Assembly: GCF_030068505.1 (NCBI RefSeq)
Contig: NZ_JAQOSO010000025.1
Coordinates: 1 to 49,434 of the forward strand
Direction of reading: 5' to 3'
From: Roseofilum capinflatum BLCC-M114
GTDB lineage: Bacteria; Cyanobacteriota; Cyanobacteriia; Cyanobacteriales; Desertifilaceae
DNA: 49,434 nucleotides
In this document: one piece after another, positions 24,923 to 36,900 of the stretch
Layout of the letters: every line of letters begins with the position of its first letter
How positions within the stretch are numbered: position 1 is the first letter of the stretch
The notes under the pieces: model-generated
The model's database searches: none
The model's input: the letters and a program-made list of their open reading frames with translations, nothing else
Told to the model about the DNA's origin: nothing
Position numbers and translations under genes: made by a program

Positions 24923-26458
24923 TTATCCACTAATTAAGGCTTCTACAAATTCATAGCTGGAAAAGGGACGTAAATCTTCAATACCTTCTCCTGCACCAAT
25001 AAAGCGGATGGGTAACCCTAATTGTTGGGAGACGGCGAGGGCAACGCCGCCTTTGGCTGTACCATCTAATTTGGTTAAAACGACTCCACTGAGTTGGGCG
25101 ACTTCGGCAAACACTTGGGCTTGACGTAAGCCGTTTTGTCCTAGGGTGGCATCTAAAACTAACAGAGATTCTACTTTGGCATCGGGGGCTTTTTTGTCAA
25201 TAATGCGACGAATTTTACTCAGTTCTTCCATTAAGTTTTTCTTGTTTTGCAGTCGCCCAGCCGTATCCACGAGTAAGAGGTCTATTTTTCTCGATTGTGC
25301 GGCGTTGATGGCATCATAAACAACTGCTGCGGGATCTGTATTTTTACCAGGATTGGCAATCACATCTGTGCCGGTTCTTTCTCCCCAAACTTTTACTTGT
25401 TCGACGGCGGCGGCTCGGAAGGTGTCGGCTGCACCGATTAAACATTGATAGTCGGATTTTTTGGCTAAGTGCGCTAATTTACCAATGGTGGTGGTTTTGC
25501 CTACGCCGTTGACTCCGGTTAACATCCAAATGTTGAGGACATTTTGTTCTGGGGCAAAGGTGGTATCGTAGGCTTGGCCACCGGGATAGTCAAGAATATT
25601 ACGGAGAAGTTGTTTGAGGTAGGCGATCGCCTGTTCTGGGGGTAAACTTTCCTCGCGCAGCTTGGCTTGTAATTGTTCGATAATGCGATCGGTGGCTTCA
25701 ACGCCTACATCTGCCTGCAAGAGCAAGGATTCGACTTCTAGAACTGCGTCCTCATTCAGGGGCCCTTGACCGACAACCGCCTTTAATTGATTAATCAATC
25801 CGCGCCGGGTTTTCCCTAATCCCTGGCGCAACTGTTGTAACCAATTAATCTCTTCTACGGACACCTCATCCGGTCGTCTGCCTTGCTTGGCGAGTACCTC
25901 AGCCGACCAAAGGAAATCTTCATCTAACTCTTCAGGGGCTGGAGAACGACGGGGTTTTGTTTCTGGTTCCGGTTCTTCAACTGCCTTTTCTTTCAGCTCT
26001 TCTAACCTCGCTCCCCGCTCTGCTTTGGCTCGCTCTAGGAAGGAGAGAGGCGCTGGCGTGGGTTCGGGTTGCGGTTCCGGTTCACTTTCAATGATGGGTT
26101 CCGGTTCGGGCGCTGTTTCTGTTTTGCTCTCAACTACCGGTTCTGGCTCCGGTTCTGGTTCTGGTTCCGGTTCTGAAGGTTCAACCGTAGGTTCTGGTTC
26201 TTCAGGTTCTTCCGGGATCACCTCTGCTTCCGGTTCTTCTACTTTCTCCTCAACTTCAGCAGACTTTTGGGCTTCTTGTTGTTGAATATTTTGATAAGCA
26301 GCCTTTGCCCAAGCCAGATAATCTACAGCCTCTTGAGTTTTTTCCGCTTCAGCCTGCTCCAGTTGCTCCGGCTCCGGTTGCGGTTCTGGGGCAGGTGCAG
26401 GGGTTTCAGAAGGGGACTCAGAGCGATTAAACTGGCGGCGAAACCAATTAAAGACCAT
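24923..26458 (-). CDS. ftsY: Signal recognition particle receptor FtsY
   Basis: The 511-residue SRP receptor GTPase delivers ribosome-nascent chains to the Sec translocon. An acidic N-terminal A region (1-180) is unusually rich in Glu-Pro repeats. The N domain spans about 190-300. The G domain has G1 GVNGVGKTT (315-323), DTFRAAA (345-351), DTAGR (398-402) and TKLDGTAKGG (462-471). It is membrane-associated rather than integral. The Glu-Pro tract is encoded by a run of imperfect GGTTCTGGTTCC-like hexamers on the plus strand. It heads the run with DUF3531 and Nudix and follows the solute-binding lipoprotein gene by about 100 bp. Confidence 0.95.
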   Translation of the reverse strand: MVFNWFRRQFNRSESPSETPAPAPEPQPEPEQLEQAEAEKTQEAVDYLAWAKAAYQNIQQQEAQKSAEVEEKVEEPEAEVIPEEPEEPEPTVEPSEPEPEPEPEPEPVVESKTETAPEPEPIIESEPEPQPEPTPAPLSFLERAKAERGARLEELKEKAVEEPEPETKPRRSPAPEELDEDFLWSAEVLAKQGRRPDEVSVEEINWLQQLRQGLGKTRRGLINQLKAVVGQGPLNEDAVLEVESLLLQADVGVEATDRIIEQLQAKLREESLPPEQAIAYLKQLLRNILDYPGGQAYDTTFAPEQNVLNIWMLTGVNGVGKTTTIGKLAHLAKKSDYQCLIGAADTFRAAAVEQVKVWGERTGTDVIANPGKNTDPAAVVYDAINAAQSRKIDLLLVDTAGRLQNKKNLMEELSKIRRIIDKKAPDAKVESLLVLDATLGQNGLRQAQVFAEVAQLSGVVLTKLDGTAKGGVALAVSQQLGLPIRFIGAGEGIEDLRPFSSYEFVEALISG

Positions 26459-26556
26459 AGGATTACGTGCAGATGGTAGGAGGAACAGTGCGATCGCAAT
26501 CTACAGTGTATCATTGGGCATTCACTAAAGGATAGAAATCTGATTATTGAACTTTC

Positions 26557-27846
26557 TTAAAAACTGAGGCTATTCCAAGTTTCAGCCGCATCGGATAGTG
26601 CTTGATCTACTGTTTTTTCGCCTAACATGGCGGCTTGCAGATTGTCGTAAATGGCTCCTTTTAATTCGGTTAAGCCTTTCATGGCGGGAATGAGGACTTC
26701 TGCGGAGTCTAATTGCTGAGAGCTAATTAAGCGGGCTGTTTCTACGGGAGTGGATTGGGAAGTAGATTTGAGTTGGGCTTGATACTCTTGTACGGATTTT
26801 ACCGTGGAGGGCAAGACATTGGCGGCTTGGGCAAAGGCGAGTTGGTTTTGGGGGTTGGTGACGAAGAGGGCGAATTTGAGGGCGTTTTCGGGTTGAGCGG
26901 TTTGACGAGGGATGACTAGGTTCATGACGGCAACGTTGATTTTACCGGTGTTTCCGGTAATTTGGGGGGAACTTTGGGTCACTTCGGCTATGGTGGGGGC
27001 GTTGGTGGCGATCGCATTCATAAATTCTGCTCCAGAGAATAATAGCGCCACTTCTCCCGCTTGGTAGAGTTCAATGGCTCGTCGATGTCCCTGGGTTAGC
27101 ACTTCCCTGGGTAACCAGCCTTTTTGGTATAAATCCACCCAATATTGAAAAGCGGCTTTGCCTTCAGGAGTGTTAAACGCAGCTTTTCCCTGCTCGTCTA
27201 CTAACGTCACGCCCATTTGTACCAGGGACTCTAGAACCTCCGAGGAATCTTCGGGGACAAAGGTGACAAAAAAGGCGAATTTCCCCGTTTTTTCCTTGAC
27301 TTGTTGGGCAACTTGGGCTAATTCAGCATAGGTTGTGGGGGATTCGGTAATGCCTGCTGCCTGCAAAATAGACTGATTATGGAGGGTGATCCGGGTGGTG
27401 AGATACCAGGGTAAACCAAACGTCATCTCGTTGAGGGTGTTGGCTTTCCAAATACCTGGCAAATAGAGATCGCGATCGCCCTCACTCAGGCTCTCTTCTA
27501 GGGGTAACCAAGCTTGACGAGCCGCTAAGGTCGAAGCAAAATTAGGATTCAGATTCACCACATCTGGAGCCGTGCGTGCGGCTACCGCAGTTAAAATTTT
27601 ACTCTCCATCGCCGCCCAAGGCACATCCACCCAACGAATAGTTACGCCTGGATTTTGCCCCTCAAACTCAGCAATCAGATCGTTAAAATAATCCGTAAAC
27701 TTGGGTTGCAATTGCATCGTCCAAAACTCCACTTCCCCGGAAGCAGAACGGTTGGGTTGGGGAGCGCCACAACTGATCAGCCAAGTGAGACAAAAGGCGA
27801 TCGCCATCCAAACCCAAAACGACTTACGACGAAAAGAGAGCATCAT
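26557..27846 (-). CDS. ABC transporter solute-binding lipoprotein (sugar type)
   Basis: A 429-residue family 1 (sugar/glycerol-3-phosphate type) extracellular solute-binding protein. The N-terminus has a basic stretch, a hydrophobic helix and the lipobox LISC with Cys26, so it should be a lipoprotein in the periplasm. FWTMQLQ, VRWVDVPW-like and GKAAFQYWVDLYQKGWLP segments match this family. No permease or ATPase gene is adjacent, so it must work with a transporter encoded elsewhere. ATG 27846 is followed immediately by a second ATG. The substrate is unknown; carbohydrate is most likely. Confidence 0.88.
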   Translation of the reverse strand: MMLSFRRKSFWVWMAIAFCLTWLISCGAPQPNRSASGEVEFWTMQLQPKFTDYFNDLIAEFEGQNPGVTIRWVDVPWAAMESKILTAVAARTAPDVVNLNPNFASTLAARQAWLPLEESLSEGDRDLYLPGIWKANTLNEMTFGLPWYLTTRITLHNQSILQAAGITESPTTYAELAQVAQQVKEKTGKFAFFVTFVPEDSSEVLESLVQMGVTLVDEQGKAAFNTPEGKAAFQYWVDLYQKGWLPREVLTQGHRRAIELYQAGEVALLFSGAEFMNAIATNAPTIAEVTQSSPQITGNTGKINVAVMNLVIPRQTAQPENALKFALFVTNPQNQLAFAQAANVLPSTVKSVQEYQAQLKSTSQSTPVETARLISSQQLDSAEVLIPAMKGLTELKGAIYDNLQAAMLGEKTVDQALSDAAETWNSLSF

Positions 27847-28004
27847 AACCCAACCTAAAGAGCAAAGCTATAATTATCAAGCATCTAGGCTCAAGAATCA
27901 ATTGACCGGTACGTTGAACCCCAATTAAGCTATAACAGGATTATTACCACCTCTTGTCGAAGAAAGAGGCGATCGCCCGACTCCAACTTAGGGAAGCTAC
28001 TGCT

Positions 28005-29117
28005 GTGATTGTTCTTGATAAACTTAAAAGTCTAGTCTCAAAACGACCAAAAGGGATTGGAGTCGAATTGACTCCCGAACAGATTAATATTGTTCAAGTC
28101 CTGAAAAAGGGTCAAGCCTATAAACTCCAGTCTTTTCATTCCTTAGAAGTGCCCGAAGGCATCTATGAAGACGGACAAATTCTCGATGCTCCTGCCATGG
28201 CGGAACTGATTCAAACCTGTTTAGCGGAAAATAAAATAACCGTTAAAAATGCTGCTTCGGCGGTTTCTGGACGAGAAGCCGTTACCCGCCTAATTCCGGT
28301 TCCGGCTGAGTTAGATGATAACGAACTGCGGGAAATGGTACTGAACCAGGAAGCGGGATTATATCTCCCATTCCCACGAGAAGAAGCCGATGTAGATTAC
28401 CAGAAACTCGATCTGATGGTCGATGATGATGGGATTGAAAAAGTACGGGTTTTACTCGTGGCGACCCGCAAAGAAGTCACCGATAATTATATTAATACCT
28501 TTGAACAGGCAGGATTGCGGCTGGATGTGTTAGAAATTGGTAGCTTTTCCCTGATTCGTACCATTCGCGAAGAGTTGCGGCAATTTGCCCTAGGGGAAGC
28601 GGTGGCGATCGCCAATATAGAATTTGAAGGCACAGAAATCGCGATCGTTGTCGATGGTGTACCCCAATTTTCCCGCACCGTTCCCATCGGAACCCAGCAG
28701 ATTCAAAATGCCCTCTGTCAAGCCATGAACCTGCCCCCATCCCGCAACCCGGAAATCCTCCAAGGAATGACCATTCCCCTCACTCCTGTCGATAGTGTGC
28801 AAACGGGGATGACTGGCTCCAACCCTGGCGCGGCTGCTATGGTAAGAGTATTGGGAGAATTAGCCGATGAACTGCGGCGATCGATTGACTTTTATGTAAA
28901 CCAAGGGGAAAACCAAGAAGTAGCCCAACTTCTCCTAGCCGGTAGTGGGGCAGGAATCGGTCAATTAGATGAATTTTTAACCCAAAGGCTTAGTGTTCCC
29001 ACCTCCCAAGTCGATCCCATTGAAGCTCTCTCTTTAGAAGCAGAAATGGAAATCCCTCCCGCCCAGCGACCAGGATTAGGTATCGCCTTGGGTCTAGGCT
29101 TACGATATGTGATGTAG
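28005..29117 (+). CDS. pilM: Type IV pilus assembly protein PilM
   Basis: An actin-like ASKHA-fold cytoplasmic protein that binds the N-terminus of PilN and links the assembly platform to the inner-membrane complex. GVELTPEQINIVQV near the start, the central region with REEADVDYQKLD, and the C-terminal LLLAGSGAGIGQLDEFL are characteristic. I chose GTG 28005 (370 residues, family-typical), with AGGGA about 10 bases upstream; a TTG at 27954 extends the frame by 17 residues. It is the first gene of a pilM-pilN-pilO operon; pilN follows 12 bp later. Confidence 0.9.
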   Translation: MIVLDKLKSLVSKRPKGIGVELTPEQINIVQVLKKGQAYKLQSFHSLEVPEGIYEDGQILDAPAMAELIQTCLAENKITVKNAASAVSGREAVTRLIPVPAELDDNELREMVLNQEAGLYLPFPREEADVDYQKLDLMVDDDGIEKVRVLLVATRKEVTDNYINTFEQAGLRLDVLEIGSFSLIRTIREELRQFALGEAVAIANIEFEGTEIAIVVDGVPQFSRTVPIGTQQIQNALCQAMNLPPSRNPEILQGMTIPLTPVDSVQTGMTGSNPGAAAMVRVLGELADELRRSIDFYVNQGENQEVAQLLLAGSGAGIGQLDEFLTQRLSVPTSQVDPIEALSLEAEMEIPPAQRPGLGIALGLGLRYVM

Positions 29118-29129
29118 AGGTAAAACCCC

Positions 29130-29930
29130 ATGTATGGACTCGATATTAATTTTCTTAAAGATAGACCCGGATATTTAGAAACTCCTTCAACAACCCAAAA
29201 AAGTGGAGGTGGTGGTGGAAGTAGCGCTAGTCCCACAGAGGTGCTTCCCATTATCGTGGGTTTAGTGGTGGGATCGGCCGCCGTGGGCGCAATCTTGGGC
29301 TGGAAACTATTTATTGTTGACCCCAAAAACGCGGAACTACAAGCGCAGTTAGACGGCATTAACGCCAACATTGAACAACAGGAAGCGAAAACCCAAGAAA
29401 TTGAGTCAGTACAAGCCCAAACTGAAGCGATTCGGGCCCAAACTTTGGCTCTAGCAACGGTGTTTAACCAGATTAAACCCTGGTCAGCCCTGCTGCAAGA
29501 AATCCGCGATCGCGCTCCGGCTACCATCCAAATTAGTAGCGTTGAACAAATAGAGATCGAACTGCCAGATCCCAATGCTCCTCCAGAAACCCCAAACGCA
29601 ACCATGGATGTAAAAGGGCTACAAATCACTGGAACTGCCCGCAGCTTTGATGATGTCAATGATTTTATGCTGCTGCTAAAAAACTCCGATTTTCTCGGTG
29701 GCGACAAAACGGAACTCTTACGGGCAAGTCTGCAATCTAATAACACTCAAGTCGAAGTTCCAGAAGGTAGCGATATCGAAGTAACGCTCCCGGATGTGGT
29801 GGCCTTTAATATTGAAACTCCCCTATCCGACAAAGGGGCATCAGAATTAATGGCCCAACTCGAAAGTAAAGGAGCCATTGGATTAGTCAGTCGTATTGAA
29901 ACACTTAGACAAAAGGGGATTTTAGAATAA
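29130..29930 (+). CDS. pilN: Type IV pilus assembly protein PilN
   Basis: A 266-residue bitopic inner-membrane protein. The N-terminal MYGLDINFLK is the conserved PilN tail that docks into PilM. A Gly/Ser linker leads to one transmembrane helix (about 39-63), then a coiled coil (65-120) and a periplasmic ferredoxin-like domain. It heterodimerises with PilO. The stop shares one base with the pilO start (TAATG), indicating translational coupling. GAGG precedes the ATG by about 9 bases. Confidence 0.88.
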   Translation: MYGLDINFLKDRPGYLETPSTTQKSGGGGGSSASPTEVLPIIVGLVVGSAAVGAILGWKLFIVDPKNAELQAQLDGINANIEQQEAKTQEIESVQAQTEAIRAQTLALATVFNQIKPWSALLQEIRDRAPATIQISSVEQIEIELPDPNAPPETPNATMDVKGLQITGTARSFDDVNDFMLLLKNSDFLGGDKTELLRASLQSNNTQVEVPEGSDIEVTLPDVVAFNIETPLSDKGASELMAQLESKGAIGLVSRIETLRQKGILE

Positions 29931-30643
29931 TGACACTAGCAGGAGATTTAGGAACCGTCGGGGCCGAAGAAGAGAGCAAAGGCGGTAGTCCAATTAATCT
30001 AATTATTGGCATCGGCATTGGTGTGGTTGGCTTAGGAATTGCTGGATACTTGTTCATCAGCCAGTTGCGGCCAGCCATGGAGAGAACCAACGAACTGCAA
30101 ACAGAAGTCAACGATAAACAAATTCAGGTTAAACAAGAGCAAGAACTACAAAATCAGCTTCTGGCAGCTCAGGAAGACCAACAGTTAGCCAAGCAGCAAA
30201 GCGAAGAAATTCAGACCCTATTTGCCGATGATGCCGCTCTAGAGACGCTACTGCTGGATATTAATCGCATTCTCAAGGAACGAGGAGTCGAATTAATCCA
30301 GTTTGAGCCAGATTCTGAGGGGATCGAATTAGTAGAGGATGGCTCCTTGGGGACAGAAGTCGATGGTAAACTCAGGCGCAGGGGCTACCGCCTCCAATTT
30401 TCCGGAACCTTCGATCAGACTCGGTTGGTGTTACTCAATCTTGAGCGTCTGCAACCCTTGTTGGTTATAGAGTCGATGAGAGTAACAGTCGATCCGACTT
30501 CCCAAGAGGTACTGTATCAAGGGGGGAGTTTAGTGGCTCAGAATACGCCCACGTTAACGACAGAAATGGAGATTCACGCCCTATTACCGGCTGAATTGCC
30601 ACCCCCTCCACCCCCAGAAGCGGAAGAAGGAGCTGAAGGTTAA
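29930..30643 (+). CDS. pilO: Type IV pilus assembly protein PilO
   Basis: A 237-residue bitopic inner-membrane protein with one transmembrane helix (about 22-44), a coiled coil (45-95) and a periplasmic domain including SMRVTVDPTS. It pairs with PilN to align the pilus machine with the secretin. The C-terminus is Pro/Glu-rich. It is the last gene of the pilMNO run: no pilQ secretin gene follows, and the next gene runs the opposite way. Assignment rests on order and topology more than on sequence motifs. Confidence 0.85.
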   Translation: MTLAGDLGTVGAEEESKGGSPINLIIGIGIGVVGLGIAGYLFISQLRPAMERTNELQTEVNDKQIQVKQEQELQNQLLAAQEDQQLAKQQSEEIQTLFADDAALETLLLDINRILKERGVELIQFEPDSEGIELVEDGSLGTEVDGKLRRRGYRLQFSGTFDQTRLVLLNLERLQPLLVIESMRVTVDPTSQEVLYQGGSLVAQNTPTLTTEMEIHALLPAELPPPPPPEAEEGAEG

Positions 30644-30775
30644 GAGGATTTACAGCGCTTTCCGCTATCGCAGACATGAATGCGCCCTCTGTTGGGGAAT
30701 GGCAGGGACTTTCCCCTTCTCCCTTCGACTTCGCTCCCTAAATTGTTATGCAAAGTATCGGACTCAAAGTATGGG

Positions 30776-30840
30776 GTAAGGTGGGCAGGGTTGGTTTGTC
30801 GAATTTGAATGATGTCGCGCTCTCCTCCTGCCCACCCTAC
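30776..30840. repeat. Long-stem inverted repeat (dispersed type)
   Basis: GTAAGGTGGGCAGG (30776-30789) pairs with CCTGCCCACCCTAC (30827-30840), 13 of 14 bases. It lies between the convergent pilO and hybrid kinase genes and may act as a terminator for either. The GGTGGG theme recurs in the element at 49256-49378. Confidence 0.5.
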
Positions 30841-30909
30841 GATCTTTCACTGTCATAGTTTGTCTCAGTTTTTCAGAACGGTCTTCACCCCGACGAATCG
30901 AGGGATGGA

Positions 30910-33900
30910 CTAGAGCATTCTGCGTAGATCTTCAAATAAACGGTAAGCCTCATCCATCTCGAAGTCTTCGAGCTGATCTTCGAGCTGGGAAATTTTTGGT
31001 TCTAGGGGAGTATTAGCCGCTTCGTGTTTTAAATCATCTACTAAGGCGATCGCCTCAATCAAATCGGTCTCTAGTAGTTCTAGAATCTCACCAATCAAGC
31101 CCGCAATCCGTTCCCGGTTCCATTGTTTCTGCTCTTCTTGAGTCTCAGGTAACCCTTGAATGCCCTCTAGAACTTCCTCTAAGGCTTCGAGTAATTTGAC
31201 TTTACCGAGCTGCAACTGTTCAATATTGAGGGTCTCTAATCCCAGCATCTGTTCCAAAGTCCGGGCCCATTGGTACACTTGTTCGGCTCCGATATTACCG
31301 GCTGCTCCTTTCAAACTGTGAACCTGTTCTAATGCTTGTAGCCAGTTTTGAGAGTCGATCGCGGCCTGGAAATGTAAATCAAAGTCCTGACATTGTTGAT
31401 AAAATACCTTCAGTAATCCTTCGTAGGATTCCCAGTTGCCTCCAATACGGTCTAAACCGGCATCAACATTAATACCAGGTAGAGAGGGGGTAATGGGTTT
31501 CTGGTCTTCATTCTGATGCGACTCATCGCTGGCGCGGCTCACCTCTAGGGCTGGAGTATACATTCCTGGAGGAATCCAGCGCACGAGAGCTGAGTATAAC
31601 TCGTCTGGATTCACGGGTTTAGCCACATGATCGTTCATGCCTGCGGCTAAACTTTTAGCCCGATCGCCATCCATAGCATGGGCAGTCATGGCAATAATGG
31701 GCACAGTCGCAAACCGCTCCGTTTCTAAATCTCCCTCCTCTGCCATTGCCCGAATCTTCCCCGTTGCCGTTAATCCATCGATCTCCGGCATCCGAATATC
31801 CATCAAAATCAGATCGAAAGCGTAGGATTTGACTCTCTCGATCGCCTCTTTACCATTTGTCGCCCAATCCACCTTCAGCCCCACACTCTGCAACAACTCC
31901 CGTGCAATCAAAGCATTCACCTCATTATCTTCGACCAACAAAATCTGAGCGCCTTGGATCTGTTGCAGTTCTTCCTCTAAAACAGAACCAGAAGGAGTGA
32001 GTCTATTGTCGTGCAGAGGGACGTTATAGCCCAAAATAATCATAATCGTCTCTAATAATTGAGAGCGATTAATTGGTTTAGTCACCAAATGATTCTCATC
32101 TAACCAAGGGGTCTCTCCTAGAAACCGTTCTTGAGAATGGGCGGTAACCATTAAAATGTGAGGGATAGCAGACCAATTGGCATCGGATTTAATCTCTCTT
32201 AAAGTTTCCACACCATCCATTCTGGGCATATAAGCATCAATTAAAACCAGGTCGAACGGCTTATCCATTGTCTCTTGTAAGGAAGCGATCGCCTCTTGGC
32301 CAGAACCCACGGCGATCGCTTGCAAGCCAAACGAATTTAAGATCTTAATGAGCATCTCCCTAGAAAAAGGATGATCGTCAACCACCAATACCCTGAAGCC
32401 TTCCCAATTAGGTAGCTCCAAAGATTGATAGTTCTCCCCTAAACCACACAAATACGGAAACTCCAATTCAAAAGAAAAAGTCGTCCCCTGATTCACCTGA
32501 CTTTCGACCTGAATCATGCCCCCCATTAACGTCACCAGACGTTTGCAAATGGCTAATCCTAACCCAGTTCCCTGGTATTTGCGACTAATGGACGCATCCG
32601 CCTGGGTAAAGGCTTCAAATAAGGTATTGAGCTGATCTGGAGTTAACCCAATCCCCGTATCGTTGACTTCAAACTTAAGCTTAACCGACCGTTCCGTTAA
32701 GGCGGAGGTCTCAATAGCAATCATCACACAGCCTTGTTCCGTAAACTTAATCGCATTACTGGTCAGATTAATTAACACCTGGCTCAACCGCAGAGAATCT
32801 CCGATCGCATAACTGGGCACATCACTATCGACTTCAAACAACAAGTCGAGTCCTTTTTCTTTCGCCTTAAATGAAAACAGATTATACAAGTTGTCTAAAA
32901 TTGATTCTAATTGAAAGGGAGCCTTTTCGAGTTGCATTTTCTCCGCTTCAATCTTAGAAAAGTCTAAAATATCGTTCAAAATTGCCAAGAGGGACTGGGC
33001 TGATTTTTCAATGTTTTTTAAGTAATCTTTCTGCTCTTCATTTAAGTCAGTTTTCAGGATCAAATGAGTCAGACCTAAAACCCCATTCATCGGGGTGCGG
33101 ATCTCATGACTCATGAGCGCTAAAAACTCACTTTTAGCCCGATTTGCATATTCGGCAGCTTCCTTGGCTTCTTGTAATTCTTGTTCGACTAATTTGCGCT
33201 CCGTAATATCTACGGACATGCCAATCACCCGGATCGGTTCTCCGTTTGGATCTTGTACAACGGTGGCATTGACTTCAAACCACAGATAAACCGCATCGTC
33301 TGGATCTTCAGAAACGATCACTCGATGCTCAACTTGGAACGATCCCCCTTCGGCGATCGCCCTTTGATTGGCGCGATCGAGAATTTCAACATCATCAGGA
33401 TGAACCCTAGCTAAAGACTCCTGATAAGAGAGTTGTACCGGCATATCTGATGTAACTGTTGAGGAAAAATAGATTTGATCGGTTCGCAGATCGTGTTGCC
33501 AGGCGATCGCCTTAGAAACCTCTAAAGCTAATAATAATTGAGTTTCTCGCTCTTGCAGGGCGAGTTGGGCTAATTTTCGAGCAGTGATATCAAAGCGAAT
33601 GGTCAAATATTGAAAGGGTTTACCCTTCTCATTAATGAAGGGCACAATGGTACTAGAAACCCAATATAACTGGCCATCTTTAGAGCGATTACAAATTTCT
33701 CCAGTCCAAATGTTGCCGCCACTAATGGTAAGCCAAAGATCTTGGAAAAAGGCGGGTTCATGGTAGCCTGAGTTGACAACTCGATGGGTATAACCGATCA
33801 GTTCCTCCCGTGAGTAGCCGGAAACCCAACAAAAATGCTCATTAACGTAAGTAATAATTCCTCTTGAATTCGTAATGGCAACAATTGCGGATTGATCGAG

Positions 33901-36900
33901 AGCCTCCTTAAAACAAGATAACTCAGCAATCAGTTCCTGGCGTTCTAGCTCCCCTTGTTTGCGGGTGGTAATTTCTCGGAAAATTCCCTGAATTAAGGTT
34001 TCATCTTCAATGGTAATGACGGAAGCAGACACATCAACCGGCACAAGCTCGTCAGTTTCATCTTGGCACTCTATATCGAAGAGTTGATAGATGTCTTGAT
34101 GGGCGATCGCCTCAAACGCCCTTATAATCTCTACTGATGCTTCTGGTGGGAACAAGTCACTCCAGTACATTTGGCACAGTTGCGCTCGACTGTAGCCGAA
34201 TAATTCTTCTGCCTTGATATTAACTTCCTGAATTTTGCCCTGGCAATCTGTTAACACAATCGCATCCCCTGCTCCATCCATGAGCGCTCGATAGCGAGCT
34301 TCCCGATCCTGTAGAGCCGCCGTGCGCTCAATTACTTTATGTTCGAGTTGCTGATTGAGTTCTTCCAGGAGACGGCTGGCTTTTTGGCGTTCGAGTTCTG
34401 CCCCTGCACGAGCTGCAAACACCCGAAGGATTTTTTCTGCCCACTGGGGATTTTGCAAGGGTTGAGTGTCTAAAATACAAAGATTACCGATCGCCTCTCC
34501 TTGAGTATTATGTAAGGCAATTCCCAGATAGCTCTCGGCAGAGATTTGCGCTAAATACAGATCGTCGGGAAACTGCTGCTGAATGCACTCAACACAAGCA
34601 TAAACTCCCTCTTCAAGACTTTGCTCGCAAGGCGTGTTTGCCAACTCACAACTAAAATTGGGTTGCCATCTCCCCTCACCCCAAAACGCTAAAGTAGAGA
34701 GTCTATCCTCAACCCTTTCCGTCACGATGGCATAAGAAACCTTGAGGGTTTGGCTAATATATTCAACCAAGGTCGGAAAAAAATCTGCTCCAGTGGTTGC
34801 TGCGGTTCCCATGACCAAATTATCTAGGGCAGCTTGGGTTTGTTTGCGCTCGGTAATATCTTGCATCAGCCCTAACACATGGTGGGTTCCTTCTTCACCC
34901 TGGAGTAAAGATGTGGAGATGGCGATCAGTCGTTTAGAACCATCCTTGCGTTCAATTTCCCATTCTTCAGCCATCAGGTTATTCCCGTCTCGCATCTGCT
35001 CCATGCGAGCGATCGCCTGCTCTTGGATTTTCGGGTCTGGATACAAACTCTGATACCAGCCTAAGCGATTAATTTCCTCTAGGGTATAGCCGGTAATCCT
35101 TTCCATTTGCTGATTCCAGACAGTGAACTGGACAAAAGGAAATCCTTCAATGTTATGACAGACACATAACCCTTCCGCCATTTGGTCTAAAATTTGCCCA
35201 GAAAAGCGATTTTCCTGTTCAATACGCAATTGGGCGGATTGGCGATCGCTAATATCCGTCACACTCCCCACATAACCCAGCACTTCCCCAGTATGATCGC
35301 GCTCGACCACCGATTGTCCATAGACCCAAATCACCCGACCATCCGTATGTTGCAGGCGGCACTCTAGGCCAAAAGAGGCATTGTTTTCAACCGCTTGTGT
35401 CCAAGCCTTCAGCAGTCTTGGCCGATCCTCTGGATAGATCGTGTCGATCCATTTGTCTCCCAGAGCTTCCTCTGGAGGGACTCCCGTCAGGGCAGACCAT
35501 TGGCGATTCACATAAATACACTGACCTGCCCGATCCATGCGGAAAATAGCCACGGGAAGGGCTTCTGCTAAACTGGCGTAACGTTTCTCACTTTGGCGCA
35601 GACGATGTTGGGCCTCTTCTTTTTCTTTGAGTTGCTGTTGTAGGTTTTCGTGGGTGGTTGCCTGTTGAAGGGCAATCTCTAAATGTACGCCTAACCCTTG
35701 CAAGAGCTTGACTTCTGACGGTTTCCATAGACGCGGTTGCCCACTTTCGCTCACATTCAGCCAACCCCAGACTTGAGAGGTGCAATTGTTGCAATGTAAA
35801 GGGACTAGAATTTGCGATCGAATATCCAAGTCCCTCAACTGTTGGCGATAACCCTCGGAGAGGGGAGCGGTTTCAATGTTGGCGAGGTTCCAAATCCCGT
35901 CTTCAAAAGAGTCGCGATCGATCTCTGGGATACAGCAGCCGATGATCTCACCGAGGTGAGACAATTGGCCGGGATCGATGGATTCGGCAACGACCTGGAC
36001 TTCTCCATGGGGTTGTTGCTGCCATATTTGCACCCGATCTGACCCCAGTAAGGGTCTGACCTGTTCCACGGTCGTTTGCAAAATGGGGTCTAAACTTAGG
36101 GAAGAGCGAATCTGAGCAGCAATATCCGCCATCAGTTTCTCTCGCTCTAATTCGGCATTGCGAGCTTCGAGTAAGGCTACCTTCTCCGTTTGCAGGTGTA
36201 TGACTTGTTGTTCCAAACTTTCGGCTACTTTATATAGCTCTAGAGGGTTGAGCGATAATGCTTCGCATCGCTGTCGCGATCGCCATAAGTGGGTTTCTGA
36301 GATCATTCCACAGAGTTGGCCTTCAGTAGACGTAACCACCACACGGCTGATTAAGTGCTTCTCCATCAGTTGCACTGCTGCTAACAGGGAATCATCCGGT
36401 CGCAGGGTAAATACCGGATGACTCATCACATTCTCGGCGATCGTCCGTTCCCCGTTCACCCCCAAAGCATGAAATTGCACCAAATCACGCTCTGTAAGTA
36501 TACCCACCGGAACCCCATTTTCGGCGATCGCCACACAATCGGCCGAATGCTCGGCCATCTTTTGGGAAATCTGCCATAGGGAATCCTGGGGACTCGCGCA
36601 AATCACCTCCTGTGTCATCACTTCTTGCACTAAACACAAGCGCAATATATCCATCGGCCCAAACCCTGGCCTCAGACTCTCATAAGTCACCAATCCCACC
36701 AGATTGTCTTCCGGGTCAACAATCGGTAGATGGCGAATTTGATGCACTTTGAGTCGGTTAATCCCGATTGATACATCCGTAAACTCTTCCTCCTGTAAAG
36801 TAATGACGGGATGGGTCATCACCTCTGAAACAGTGAGTTGGTCTAGGGGTTGTCCTTGAGCAAATAAGCGTACCAGATCTTGCTCTGTCAGAATACCGGT

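Noticed and set aside
25887-26285. Ser/Gly-rich frame opposite ftsY
   Set aside because: It is the antisense reading of the Glu-Pro repeat tract; low complexity is expected.
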